Shown here: piece by piece, positions 11,880 through 20,438 of the stretch
Numbering within the stretch: position 1 is the stretch's first letter
Layout: each line of letters begins with the position of its first letter
Assembly (NCBI GenBank): GCA_964550165.1
Contig: CAZJYC010000045.1
Location: 1-20,653, forward strand
Direction: 5' to 3'
DNA: 20,653 nucleotides
Source of the DNA: CAZJYC01 sp964550165
Lineage (GTDB): Bacteria; Acidobacteriota; Aminicenantia; Aminicenantales; Aminicenantaceae
Program-made: the position numbers and the translations under genes
The notes under the pieces: model-generated
The model's database searches: none
Told to the model about the DNA's origin: nothing
Seen by the model: only the letters and a program-made list of their open reading frames with translations

Positions 11880-14663
11880 ATGAATAAGGTAAAAACGGTT
11901 CTAATTCTTGGTGTGATTGTTTCTTTCGGCGTGAGCGGGTACGCATATTGGCGGTCCATGCAGCCCAAGGCCTTCATCCGTGTCTGGGGAGACGCCATAT
12001 TAGACAAAGCCGTCATCGGGGCGACAGTCGGCATCTACGACTTGGACGGGAACAAGATCTATGAGCAAAAGGGGGCCACCCACACAACGGGATCATTCCT
12101 CATCAAGGCGCCTTGGGGGATCGGCCGATGGAGCGGAGAAGTGCCGAGTAGTTTCAGGATTGTAGCCACCGGCGGTACTCTGGGGGACAAGCCCTTCACA
12201 GGAAGGATTATGAGGGAAGTTTATAGCTATAATGAGGGAGCATATTACAAGTTAAACGCCGTTTCGACCTTGATCGCTGCTTATAGGGCTAAGCATCCAG
12301 AGGTTGCGTATGTTAAGGCTGAGGAAGCCGTCGAACATTTTCTGCAGGTGCCGTCTAAAGTTGGTATTGCCTATCTCATAGACCACTCCGAAGTGGACTG
12401 CACCCTTTTTGACCATTTTGCATTCATGATACAGGCGGAGGAGGTTGGCGGATTCGATGCCTACATGGATGTTCTAGTCAAGCAGATAGAGGCGGGGAAA
12501 CACCTCAAACTGCCATCCGTTGCTCGCGAAGCAGAGGGTGGCGGTCTCTCGTTCATAGGCAGGGGTATTGCTAACGGTGTATTGAGTTGGGGGACCGGGC
12601 AAGCTATTGGCTGGGTCTTTCACGCACTCGGCTACAGAACAGGAAGTGAGCATATGCTTGAGGAGATGAGTAAGCGATTAGCCATGATTCAGGAGACTCT
12701 ATATAATGTTGAGAGGCTTCAGGAGGAGACGCTGAGGAAAATAGAAGAGCTGACTAAACGGTTAGAAGAGGTGTATAAGGGATTAAAATGGGAGATAGAA
12801 ATTGCCACGTTGAAGACTCGGAGCAGCACCATTGTGACCGCCATCACAGAGCCAATTAGTAGGATCAAAGTTTCCTTTGACTCTTTACAACGTTATTCTA
12901 AGGTAAACCCTGCTAAAGTCGATGAAGAGCTTCGAAGACTGGTGGATAAGACTGTAGATGAAATTCTATCTCCGCTTATTGGAATAGAGCCCTACCTTGA
13001 AACATTACATGAAAATATTGTTGGTTTCCTTGGTGAGAAGGGGTTACTGGAGTTATGGAGCACGCTGGTCACTGTAGGAGCCACGAGCACAGGTCAAATA
13101 AACGAGATGTATCGCGCTCTTGAGGATCGTTTTGCCTATTTGCTGGGGATGGAGCTTACGGGAATCGCCATTATGGTGGATGCTTATCATGGCAAATATG
13201 GGAACAATACCCAGACGGTAGCTGACTTTTGGAAGACCTGGAAAGGAAGAATAAGAATTCAGGTGGATCTGTTTCTGCGCTCTGTCGAGAGGCTGGCTGC
13301 GTCAAGGATAGACACCTTGACCGCGGATGAGTTCAACAATCATCAGTTTGTATATGCTCCTCCAGTCATGATCAGCGAGCAATATACTCCTCCAGTCATC
13401 CTTCAGAGGGCCGACAAATTCGCTCAAGACCTGCTGGGCAGCCTGGAGGCCGGTGCGGAGACCTCGCAAGGCGTCATCACGGTGAGGATCGTGAATTACC
13501 CTCACCTCACCCAAAAGTTGCCGGCTGACATCGGCCTTCAGCTTCAAGACGTTGAGACGGGTAAAGTCTATTCGGCTGGACTAGTTGAGCGCAGGGACGG
13601 TAACACCATTCCCGACCGAGGCTTCAACACGGTTCCATACGAGCTGGTCTGTTATGCCTTCACGGTTCCGTTGGGAACCTATAAGCTCGGTAGTCTGGAT
13701 GAGCGATTCCCAAAACTTCTTGGAGCGCACGACTGCAGCCCAACCACCACGGTAACCAACTCCAACAGATACGGATCTCGCGGAGTAATGGCCTACAGCG
13801 AAACGATACCGACCTACTCTAAGTGGGGAAGTCAGATCACCCCGGCAGTACAGTTCTTTGATCCAAGAGGGGCGGCTGTAGACAGCACACGCGGATACGT
13901 CTATGTAGTGGACGGCGGAGGATATGTTCTTAAATTCGACTTGAAAGGCAAATATATCCTCAATTGGGGAACTAAAGGCAGGGGAAACGGCCAATTTTGG
14001 TGGCCGCGTGGAGTTGCCGTGGACAGCAGCGGATACGTCTATGTAGTGGACCATAATAATTTTCGAATCCAGAAGTTCGACGAGAAGGGCAAATTCATCA
14101 CAAAATGGGGAAGTCAAGGCAGAGGGAATGGCCAGTTTGGGAGCATGGATGCAGTTGCTATGGATGGCAGCGGATACGTTTATGTCGGTGACGGCGGTAA
14201 TCATCGTATTCAAAAATTCGACTCAAACGGCAAATTCATCACTGCATGGGGGAGTGTGCCCGCAGCAGGAGTTGCAGTGGATAACAGTGGGTATGTCTAT
14301 GTGGCTGGCGCGTCTGAATTTTGGCGTGTCCAGAAGTTCGATTCGAACGGCAGATTCATCTTGGAATGGGGAAGCCATGGCAGCGGAGACGGCCAGTTTA
14401 ATTTTTTACGTGGCGGAGTGGCGGTGGACAACACACGTGGATACGTCTACGTGCCCGACACCAATAATCATCGTATCCAGAAGTTCGATTCGAACGGCAA
14501 TTTCATCACGAAATGGGGAAGTTATGGCTCAGGGGAAGGCCAGTTTAACTACCCGTTTGGAGTGGCGGTGGACAGCGCACGCGGAACCGTCTATGTCTCT
14601 GACGGGCCGAATAGGTGCGTACAGGTCTGGTTCCTCATAGTCTTCGTCTCCAGAAACTGGTGA
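11880..14663 (+). CDS. Membrane-anchored protein with coiled coil and C-terminal NHL propeller
   Basis: I take the ATG at 11880 (GAGG 7 nt upstream) rather than the GTG at 11874, giving 927 residues. Residues 3-24 are a signal anchor. Residues 30-130 form a beta-sandwich-like region, followed by NAVSTLIAAYRAKHPEVAYV and a helical stretch typical of exported proteins. Residues 220-250 are a glycine-rich hydrophobic segment (SFIGRGIANGVLSWGTGQAI), 258-303 a coiled coil (MLEEMSKRLAMIQETLYNVE ... EELTKRLEEV), and 310-500 a long helical bundle. Residues from about 650 to the end are six NHL repeats (GYVYVVD ... RIQKFDSNGKFITKWGS). The strand TYSKWGS before blade 1 can complete blade 6, as in velcro-closed propellers. 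Blade 3 is shortened, and the last strand ends in an odd hydrophobic tail (VQVWFLIVFV). Function unknown; it probably binds protein or glycan outside the membrane. Confidence 0.88.
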   Translation: MNKVKTVLILGVIVSFGVSGYAYWRSMQPKAFIRVWGDAILDKAVIGATVGIYDLDGNKIYEQKGATHTTGSFLIKAPWGIGRWSGEVPSSFRIVATGGTLGDKPFTGRIMREVYSYNEGAYYKLNAVSTLIAAYRAKHPEVAYVKAEEAVEHFLQVPSKVGIAYLIDHSEVDCTLFDHFAFMIQAEEVGGFDAYMDVLVKQIEAGKHLKLPSVAREAEGGGLSFIGRGIANGVLSWGTGQAIGWVFHALGYRTGSEHMLEEMSKRLAMIQETLYNVERLQEETLRKIEELTKRLEEVYKGLKWEIEIATLKTRSSTIVTAITEPISRIKVSFDSLQRYSKVNPAKVDEELRRLVDKTVDEILSPLIGIEPYLETLHENIVGFLGEKGLLELWSTLVTVGATSTGQINEMYRALEDRFAYLLGMELTGIAIMVDAYHGKYGNNTQTVADFWKTWKGRIRIQVDLFLRSVERLAASRIDTLTADEFNNHQFVYAPPVMISEQYTPPVILQRADKFAQDLLGSLEAGAETSQGVITVRIVNYPHLTQKLPADIGLQLQDVETGKVYSAGLVERRDGNTIPDRGFNTVPYELVCYAFTVPLGTYKLGSLDERFPKLLGAHDCSPTTTVTNSNRYGSRGVMAYSETIPTYSKWGSQITPAVQFFDPRGAAVDSTRGYVYVVDGGGYVLKFDLKGKYILNWGTKGRGNGQFWWPRGVAVDSSGYVYVVDHNNFRIQKFDEKGKFITKWGSQGRGNGQFGSMDAVAMDGSGYVYVGDGGNHRIQKFDSNGKFITAWGSVPAAGVAVDNSGYVYVAGASEFWRVQKFDSNGRFILEWGSHGSGDGQFNFLRGGVAVDNTRGYVYVPDTNNHRIQKFDSNGNFITKWGSYGSGEGQFNYPFGVAVDSARGTVYVSDGPNRCVQVWFLIVFVSRNW

Positions 14664-14795
14664 GGAAAGACTTCGCCGTAGGACCGCAGAGAGGACGAAA
14701 ACGTAATCTAGGGCTAACCAAGCGATCTAACTCCGGCTCAGTCTTTCCCAGAAAACCTCTCCTCAAATAGGTGAGAACATATTTTGAGCTTCTGG

Positions 14796-14824
14796 GCGGA
14801 TTCTGAATCCGCTTCCGCTTTTTT
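14796..14824 (+). terminator. Candidate rho-independent terminator after NHL gene
   Basis: GCGGATT (14796-14802) pairs perfectly with AATCCGC (14806-14812) around a 3-nt loop. A run of six T begins about 7 nt after the stem (14819-14824). It lies 133 nt after the NHL stop. The T run belongs to the motif shared with 11550-11566, so the hairpin may be fortuitous. Confidence 0.45.
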
Positions 14825-14868
14825 GAGCTCGACTGTGCTGGGTCAGAGACATCGATGCATTAATCCTT

Positions 14869-14916
14869 TTAGTCCTTCCCATCCTGTATAGCTGGTTTGG
14901 AAGAAAGAATAATTAA
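14869..14916 (+). pseudogene. Terminal 16 codons of an RND efflux gene
   Basis: The frame LVLPILYSWFGRKNN-stop matches LVLPILYSWFERK at the end of the RND fragment at 11040-11352, also at DNA level (TTAGTCCTTCCCATCCT shared). Nothing upstream is RND-like. It lies 38 nt after a copy of the IS91-end motif (14814-14830), so the break coincides with an element end. Confidence 0.65.
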
Positions 14917-14958
14917 GCTGGCATCTATTAAAATTTATACTTCACATTTATCATAGAA

Positions 14959-15068
14959 GGAATTTCTTTTTTTACCTTGCTCCATATTTCCAAAAACTTG
15001 CCTCAATTTCCACCTACTGACCTCGTTAAATAAGATTATAACAGCCAATACGGCAAGGTCAACGGCTC
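14959..15068 (-). repeat. Repeat R3, copy A
   Basis: This 110-bp segment is gap-free against 17535-17644, with roughly 85 percent of positions identical by eye. On the minus strand both are open and translate to DLAVLA-x-IILF-x-EVS followed by WKLRQV-x-GNMEQG. This copy continues KKRNSFYDKCEV to a TAA, so it looks like the tail of a small decayed gene. The rest of 14664-15398 holds the terminator, the RND tail and one short frame. Confidence 0.75.
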
Positions 15069-15102
15069 GATGTTTGGGAATTCAAGAGAATTGAAAATAT
15101 AC

Positions 15103-15216
15103 CTAGCGTTCTTCATCGAGACGTAAAAAGTCAGATAACCAAAGGAAAAAGGCATTTTCTCTTTCAAAGAAGAGAAGATATTCCAGGGTCGGCCGATTTT
15201 CCGCAAGCCAGTGCAT
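15103..15216 (-). other. Possible short ORF or gene tail
   Basis: An ATG at 15216 opens a 37-codon frame, MHWLAENRPTLEYLLFF then ERENAFFLWLSDFLRLDEER, ending in TAG. The amphipathic composition looks protein-like, but there is no ribosome site and no family I recognise. It may be the end of a degraded gene. Between 15217 and 15398 I see nothing but the acylase ribosome site. Confidence 0.2.
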
Positions 15217-15398
15217 CAGTTGGTTTCATTGTACCGAATTCTTCATGTTTTCCTGTAGGCCCTGCGGCCAAAAAAATAACTTCATTCCACTCCACGTAAC
15301 TTTCTCAACCCATAAACGTATATATTTATGTTGAGTAATATCCAAAAGGATGGGCAATTGAACGCAAACCTCACGGCCCAATATAAGGAGAAAAAAAC

Positions 15399-17492
15399 AT
15401 GATAAACCTGCGGGTGATGAGTCTTTTTTCGGTGATATTTTTCCTACTGCCTGGTCAACCTCAAATTGAGGGTAAGCTACCCCCTGGAAATCAGAAAGCT
15501 TTTCCTGAGGCAGGCAAGGTCCGGATTGTCCGGGATAACTATGGACTTCCCCATATCTTTGCTGCCAATGAGCCGGATGCCATGTACGGGCTGGGATACG
15601 CGACGGCTGAAGACAGGCTGAATCAGATCTTCACGACCATGTATATAGCCGAGGGTCGGCTTGCGGAGTTAACAGGAGAGAAGGACGACCTGGAGAGCGA
15701 TATTCTTTTTCGTAGTTTTCGCTTCAAGCAGCGTGCTGATGCGCTTTTCAATGAGATGAAACCGGAGTTCAGAGCGCTTGCTGTCTACTATTGTAGAGGG
15801 ATCAGTGATTTTATCCAAGAGCACCGGGAAAAAGTTCCGGATTGGATCACGGGTTTTGAACCGAGCGATATGATGGCCATTGCGTTTCTCATGAATGCAA
15901 GAGAGTCCTTAAATGACTTGAGAGGAGATATCTGGAGAGGGCAGCGTGGCTCGAACCATTTTGCCGTGGCTCCTTCCCGTTCGGCCAGCGGTTATGCCCT
16001 TCTTTCCATGGACTCTCACGAGCCATTCTCCGGCCCTACGGCATGGTATGAGGCCCAAGTCAGCACGCCAGAGATTTCTGTAGTCGGCGCCGTCATTCCC
16101 GGTTTGCCCATCATAACCATGGGACATAATGGAAAGATAGCTTGGCATACGACCGATAACAACCCGGATTTGGCTGATATCTACAAGTTCAAAATTAATC
16201 CCGACAATGCCAAGGATTATCTCAGCCATGATGGCTGGAAAAAATTTTCAGAATGGGAAGAAACCTTCAGGATAAAAACCAAGGACGGATTCCAGGAAGA
16301 GAAAAAAACCATCAGAGAAACCCATGTAGGCCCTGTATTGCAAGTTAAAGATGGCTATGCTTACGCAGCGCGCGTCATCAAATTCGACTCCCCCGCTTTT
16401 CTCGAACAAGCCTACAATAGAACGAAAGCCAAGTCCGTAAGGGAATATTTTGGGATCATGCGCATACCAGGCATGAGCATGTGGAACCACACCATTGCCG
16501 ACTCCGGAGGTAACATCGGTTATCTCTACAACGCCCTGTGTCCCAAAAGAAATCCGGAACTTGATTGGTCCCGTCCCGTGTCAGGGGAAGACCCTCGTTC
16601 TGATTGGATGGGATACATACCTTTCGATGATCTGCCAAAGGTAATCAATCCGAAAAGCGGTTGGCTTCAAAACAGCAACGACAGTCCCGGATTTGTCACG
16701 GAAAACAGCGGAATAGAAGAGGACGCTCTCCCGGTGCGTCTCGTGGAGAATAAATGGTTCGGAGATCGCGGCAAGAGGCTTTCAGAGCTGTTAGCAGCCG
16801 ACGAAAGTGTGACATTCGAAGAAATGCTTGCCTTTGCCACGGATACCTTAGTGTGGGAGGCCCGAGAGTGGATGCCCCGCATACTCGAAGCCTATGAGAA
16901 ACTTGGCGAGAAGCTATCCTCTCCGGGGAGTTCTCTGGATGAAGCGGTGAATTTATTGAAGACATGGGACTTCCGCTGTGAAGCCGACTCCAATGCCATG
17001 GCCCTGTTTCAACTTTTGTATTTAAGAGCAAGCCTCAATCGGTTGAATCCGGATGGGCCATTCACAGAAGATGACTTGAGAAAACTTCTCCTATCTGTGG
17101 ACGCCGCTGCTGCCGAACTGAAAAAAAATTTTGGTCATATGGATATTCCCTGGGGAAATATTCATTATCTGAAACATGGCGGAAGGGAATATCCGTTGAG
17201 CGGTGGAAGCAGTTCGCTGCCGGCCATAAGAGCCTGTTTTACCATAGATGAAGGCGGCCGTCTTCGAGTTGTAGGCGGCAGTTCATACCATATGGTTGTG
17301 GAATTGTCACCGACACCGAGAGCTCTGTCCTGCTTTGCTCTGAGCGCAAGCGAGGATCCCAAAAGCTCTCATTACAGCGACATAACAGAGTTATATGCCA
17401 GAAAAAAGTACAAACCGGTCTGGTTTACCTGGCGTGATTTATCCCAGCATATCGAGTCGGATATAACTCTAACTGTGCCCCAAGTTCGCTAA
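15399..17492 (+). CDS. Penicillin-acylase-family Ntn hydrolase (AHL/aculeacin-acylase type)
   Basis: The 697-residue precursor has a signal peptide (residues 1-24). The alpha-chain region includes VRIVRDNYGLPHIFA (41-55) and GYATAEDRLNQI. The autocatalytic site is at RGSNHFAV: cleavage before Ser185 would expose the N-terminal nucleophile, as in the family motif G-S-N. Downstream are DSHEPF (205-210), MGHNGKIAWHTT, IADSGGNIGYL and LQNSNDSPGFVT, which carry the usual oxyanion and substrate residues, and a C-terminal GGSSYHMVVEL. The enzyme hydrolyses amide-linked acyl groups in the periplasm; overall it looks closer to acyl-homoserine-lactone/aculeacin acylases than to penicillin G acylases, but substrate cannot be read from sequence. 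AAGGAG lies 8 nt before the ATG. The gene stands alone between debris regions. Confidence 0.93.
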   Translation: MINLRVMSLFSVIFFLLPGQPQIEGKLPPGNQKAFPEAGKVRIVRDNYGLPHIFAANEPDAMYGLGYATAEDRLNQIFTTMYIAEGRLAELTGEKDDLESDILFRSFRFKQRADALFNEMKPEFRALAVYYCRGISDFIQEHREKVPDWITGFEPSDMMAIAFLMNARESLNDLRGDIWRGQRGSNHFAVAPSRSASGYALLSMDSHEPFSGPTAWYEAQVSTPEISVVGAVIPGLPIITMGHNGKIAWHTTDNNPDLADIYKFKINPDNAKDYLSHDGWKKFSEWEETFRIKTKDGFQEEKKTIRETHVGPVLQVKDGYAYAARVIKFDSPAFLEQAYNRTKAKSVREYFGIMRIPGMSMWNHTIADSGGNIGYLYNALCPKRNPELDWSRPVSGEDPRSDWMGYIPFDDLPKVINPKSGWLQNSNDSPGFVTENSGIEEDALPVRLVENKWFGDRGKRLSELLAADESVTFEEMLAFATDTLVWEAREWMPRILEAYEKLGEKLSSPGSSLDEAVNLLKTWDFRCEADSNAMALFQLLYLRASLNRLNPDGPFTEDDLRKLLLSVDAAAAELKKNFGHMDIPWGNIHYLKHGGREYPLSGGSSSLPAIRACFTIDEGGRLRVVGGSSYHMVVELSPTPRALSCFALSASEDPKSSHYSDITELYARKKYKPVWFTWRDLSQHIESDITLTVPQVR

Positions 17493-17534
17493 GAAGGAAG
17501 ATGAAGAATCCCAAGATCTAAAGGAGAATTTATA

Positions 17535-17644
17535 GGAATTTCCTTTTTGACCTTGCTCCATATTTCCAACAACTTGCCTCAGTTTCCAGCTACTGACTTC
17601 GTGAAATAAGATTATCTCAGCCAATACGGCAAGGTCAAAGGCTC
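17535..17644 (-). repeat. Repeat R3, copy B
   Basis: Partner of 14959-15068 over 110 bp without gaps. The minus-strand frame reads FDLAVLAEIILFHEVSSWKL then RQVVGNMEQGQKGNSYKF. It abuts transposase remnant 3 almost directly, with the two in opposite orientation. Copy C at 5147-5222 likewise lies next to transposase remnant 2. Confidence 0.75.
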
Positions 17645-17649
17645 TAACA

Positions 17650-18120
17650 GGCAGCGAGCTAATGCCTGGAGTCATTGCCGCCATCCAGACCTTTGGGAAC
17701 CGGATCAATCTTCACCCCCGTCTCCATTTCCTGGTGACCGAGGGCGGAGTGGACAAGGCGGGCCTCTTCCATAGGGTCTCTCGCATCGACGACTCGCGGC
17801 TGACTGAGATCTTTGCCCGTGAGGTTCTTGCCGATCTTGTCCGCAAGGAGCTTCTCAACTCCGGATGGATGGAGAGGATTCTCTCCTGGAGACACACGGG
17901 GTTCAATGTCCACAGCCGGGTCCGAGCCAAGACCAAGACCGAGGCTGAGCGGGTGGGCAAGTAGATGAAGGTCATCGCTTTCCTGACGGACTATGACGTG
18001 GTGGACAAAATCATCAGCCACCTCAAGCTGACATTTGTTGCCCACAGACCGCCCCCACCGCATATCGCCTATCAGGAAGTTCTGATGGCGGCTGAGCCCT
18101 CGGCAGAATATCTTTCATGA
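17650..18120 (+). pseudogene. IS91-like transposase remnant 3, internally deleted
   Basis: The first half, from PGVIAAIQTFG at about 17665, contains INLHPRLHFLVTEGGVDKAG and ILSWRHTGFNVHSRVRAKTK, the recognisable IS91/Y2 transposase core. It ends EAERVGK followed by TAG (17962-17964). The next codon restarts in the same frame as MKVIAFLTDYDVVDKIISHL, the C-terminal part, ending RPPPPH ... AEYLS at TGA 18118-18120. The segment between (about 150 residues in relatives, with the catalytic YYGLY and the first CPxC pair) is missing. In relatives I recall HPHLH at the HUH metal site, where this copy has HPRLH. It is the longest of the three remnants but inactive. Confidence 0.85.
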
Positions 18121-18206
18121 TTTTCTTCTTTATCGAGAGCAGAGGTCCGGCTGATTTCCGGCGCTTTTAAGCGTCTCGGCAGCTTCTTGGCCCCCTTGGA
18201 GCAATT

Positions 18207-18323
18207 CCCGACTTCAGTTGACATCACATGAGCCGCGATTTATACTCTCCTGAGATGCCGGGATGGTTAAACTGACACAAAGAGACTCACGCAGCCACCA
18301 CAGCCGAAAACCAATTTCTTATT
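18207..18323 (+). repeat. Promoter/leader repeat R1, copy 2, upstream of DUF2461 gene
   Basis: Partner of 2310-2426 (6 mismatches in 117 bp). TTGACA (18218-18223), 17-nt spacer, TATACT (18241-18246). It begins 86 nt after transposase remnant 3, so it is probably the right end of the same element. It provides the evident promoter for the gene starting 63 nt after the repeat ends. Confidence 0.8.
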
Positions 18324-18385
18324 CAAGCATAATCAATGACCGATGAAAGAAATCTATGTAAAAAACCGCAAAGAGCGGAGTTTGC

Positions 18386-19081
18386 ATGGCAAAAAGTGAA
18401 TCATTCACCGGATTCTCAAAAGATACCATAAAATTTTTTGAGGAGCTTCGAGAAAACAATAACAGGCATTGGTTTGAGCAGCACAGGGAGATGTATGAAA
18501 ACTCTGTCCTGGAGCCGGCCAAGGCTTTTGTTCTGGCGATGGGAGCACGCCTGCGGGAGATTGTGCCCAGGATCATGGCTATTCCAAGAGTCAATAAATC
18601 CCTGTTTCGTATCAGCAAGGACACGCGCTTTAGCCTGGATAAAGCTCCTTACAAGACCAATTTGGGTCTATATTTCTGGGAAGGGACGCGGCCAAGAATG
18701 GAATGTGCTGGCTTTTATTTTCATCTGGAACCGCCCAAAATGATTTTAGGCGCGGGATTCTATGTCTTCCCCGACCATCTCCTTAACATCTACAGACGTG
18801 CGGTTGTGCATCCGAAGACGGGCAAGGAACTCTCCAGGATTATCGATGAAATAGTCCGGATAAAGGGCTGGACACTGGGCGGAAAGCATTATAAGCGCGT
18901 CCCCCCTGGGTTTGACCCTTCTCATCCCAATGCCCGACTTCTTTTGCATAAGGGTCTGCATATTAGCCAGGAAACCGGCATCCCCAAAGAATTTTTCTCC
19001 AGCCGCCTGGTCGAATATTGCTTTGAAAGGTATGCGCCTTTCGCTCCCCTTCACAGATGGCTCGTCAAAGTCCTCTCCTGA
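18386..19081 (+). CDS. DUF2461 / TIGR02453 family protein
   Basis: This 231-residue protein shows the family's hallmarks: FTGFSKDTIKFFEELRENNN at the start, NRHWFEQHREMYE, RINKS-type VNKSLFRISKDTRFS, then DKAPYKTNLGLYFW and a GFYFHLEPP motif, and a C-terminal HKGLHISQETGI. Length and ends match the family. The biochemical role is unknown; members are widespread and soluble. GGAG lies 5 nt before the ATG. The gene is probably transcribed from the R1 promoter at 18218. It lies 96 nt upstream of alanine racemase in the same direction; an ACGTT-GAGG-AACGT hairpin between them is too far from its T-run to be a sure terminator. Confidence 0.92.
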   Translation: MAKSESFTGFSKDTIKFFEELRENNNRHWFEQHREMYENSVLEPAKAFVLAMGARLREIVPRIMAIPRVNKSLFRISKDTRFSLDKAPYKTNLGLYFWEGTRPRMECAGFYFHLEPPKMILGAGFYVFPDHLLNIYRRAVVHPKTGKELSRIIDEIVRIKGWTLGGKHYKRVPPGFDPSHPNARLLLHKGLHISQETGIPKEFFSSRLVEYCFERYAPFAPLHRWLVKVLS

Positions 19082-19177
19082 GTCTCTAAGAAGAGGAAGA
19101 ATTTAATAAAAAAGAAAGGCACGTTGAGGAACGTCCCCAAGTTGCTATTTTTTGCTGAATGATTAACATATAAAGCC

Positions 19178-20332
19178 ATGCGTCCTGAGCAACTGACGAG
19201 CTGGGTGGAGATTTCAGAAGCAGCTTATGCCCATAATCTAACCTTCTTTAAAAAACGCATTCCTCCTCATACCGAGTTTTCCGTGGTCGTTAAAGCGAAT
19301 GCCTACGGCCACGGAATCGGCGAAATATCCCGCCTAGCTATAAAGCACGGTGCGGATTCCTTCTGTGTCCACACCCTCAACGAAGCTCTTTATCTTCGGG
19401 ACCTAGGCTTAGCCCATGATATTCTCATCATGGGGCCAGTTCCGCCTCCGCGGTTGAGAGAGGTTGTGACCAATGGCTTTCGTCTGGTTTTATACAATCC
19501 TGAGACTTTGACTGATCTAAATCTCCTGACCCAGGAAATGAGCAAACCTGTTCGTGTTCATCTGAAACTGGAGATGGGAACTCACCGTCAGGGAATCGAT
19601 CCTGGAGATTTAACGGATCTTCTGAAGAATTTGAGCAATTCCTCATGGGTCAAACTGGAGGGAGCCTATTCCCATTTTTCCAACATCGAAGATACGACCG
19701 ATCACGGCTATGCTTTTTACCAGCTCGACCGCTTCAACAGCATGATCGATCAAATCCAGAAGAGCGGATTTCCTGGCATTAAAAAGCATGTGGCCTGTTC
19801 AGCAGCCATTCTCCTCTTTCCCGAGACCCATTTCGATATGGTTCGCCTTGGAATCAGCCAGTACGGCTTATGGCCTTCCCGGGAAACATTCGTTTCCTAT
19901 AAAATTAAACATATCCGGAACAGTGAGGAGGTGCTTCGCCCTGTTTTAAGCTGGAAGGCCCGTGTGGCTCAGATCAAGCGCGTCCCGGCCAATCGTTTTA
20001 TCGGCTACGGCTGCAGCTACCAAACCACCCGCGATTCTCGAATCGCTGTCCTTCCCATCGGCTACTCGGACGGCTATGACCGCGGCCTGAGCAACCAGAG
20101 CTACGTCCTCATTCACGGCCAGCGGGCTCCTGTCCGGGGCCGCGTCTGCATGAATTTTATCATGGTCGATGTGACCGACATCCCGGAAGTGAAGCTGGAA
20201 GATGAAGCTGTGCTTATCGGACAGCAGGGAAAGGAAAGAATCACAGCCGACCATCTGGCCCAGCTCATCGGCACCATCAACTACGAACTTGTGACCCGCA
20301 TCAACGGACAGATTCCCCGCATCGTCACTTAA
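19178..20332 (+). CDS. alr: Alanine racemase
   Basis: This 384-residue PLP enzyme interconverts L- and D-alanine, supplying D-alanine for peptidoglycan. Lys39 in VVVKANAYGHG forms the Schiff base with PLP. Tyr277 in IGYGCSYQTT corresponds to the second catalytic base, and VLPIGYSDGYDRGL, RVCMNFIMVDVT and TINYELVTRINGQIPRIV are the conserved C-terminal signatures. Most relatives have CMD where this protein has CMN (Asn326). The length is normal. There is no ribosome site before the ATG at 19178 (leader AACATATAAAGCC), so initiation may be weak or leaderless. All catalytic residues are present, so it is probably functional. Confidence 0.96.
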   Translation: MRPEQLTSWVEISEAAYAHNLTFFKKRIPPHTEFSVVVKANAYGHGIGEISRLAIKHGADSFCVHTLNEALYLRDLGLAHDILIMGPVPPPRLREVVTNGFRLVLYNPETLTDLNLLTQEMSKPVRVHLKLEMGTHRQGIDPGDLTDLLKNLSNSSWVKLEGAYSHFSNIEDTTDHGYAFYQLDRFNSMIDQIQKSGFPGIKKHVACSAAILLFPETHFDMVRLGISQYGLWPSRETFVSYKIKHIRNSEEVLRPVLSWKARVAQIKRVPANRFIGYGCSYQTTRDSRIAVLPIGYSDGYDRGLSNQSYVLIHGQRAPVRGRVCMNFIMVDVTDIPEVKLEDEAVLIGQQGKERITADHLAQLIGTINYELVTRINGQIPRIVT

Positions 20333-20438
20333 ATTTCGAGGAGAATGAGTTAAAAGCCCATTCCCAGGAATTTATCGTTATCTGCAAACGAAAATAATGA
20401 ATCCCTTCTTTTTTGCTTCTGCCCAGAAAGATTGATAA

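Noticed and set aside
13581..14213. 210-codon minus-strand frame over the NHL propeller
   Set aside because: Its length follows from the repetitive codons of the NHL repeats on the other strand; the recurring YIDVSA pattern mirrors those repeats.
14128..14640. 170-codon plus-strand frame in the NHL region
   Set aside because: It is the out-of-frame shadow of the NHL repeats, showing the same periodicity without independent evidence.
15370..15390. TTGAAC ... ATATAA as the acylase promoter (15358-15387)
   Set aside because: The -10 would overlap the ribosome site, so the transcript would start after it.
2310..18323. Dispersed leader repeats as a CRISPR array or integron cassette array
   Set aside because: The copies are kilobases apart with no regular spacers; genes lie in both orientations and no integrase is present.
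19120..19151. Terminator between the DUF2461 and alr genes
   Set aside because: The stem is 5 bp with a neighbouring mismatch, and the T-run begins more than 10 nt after it.
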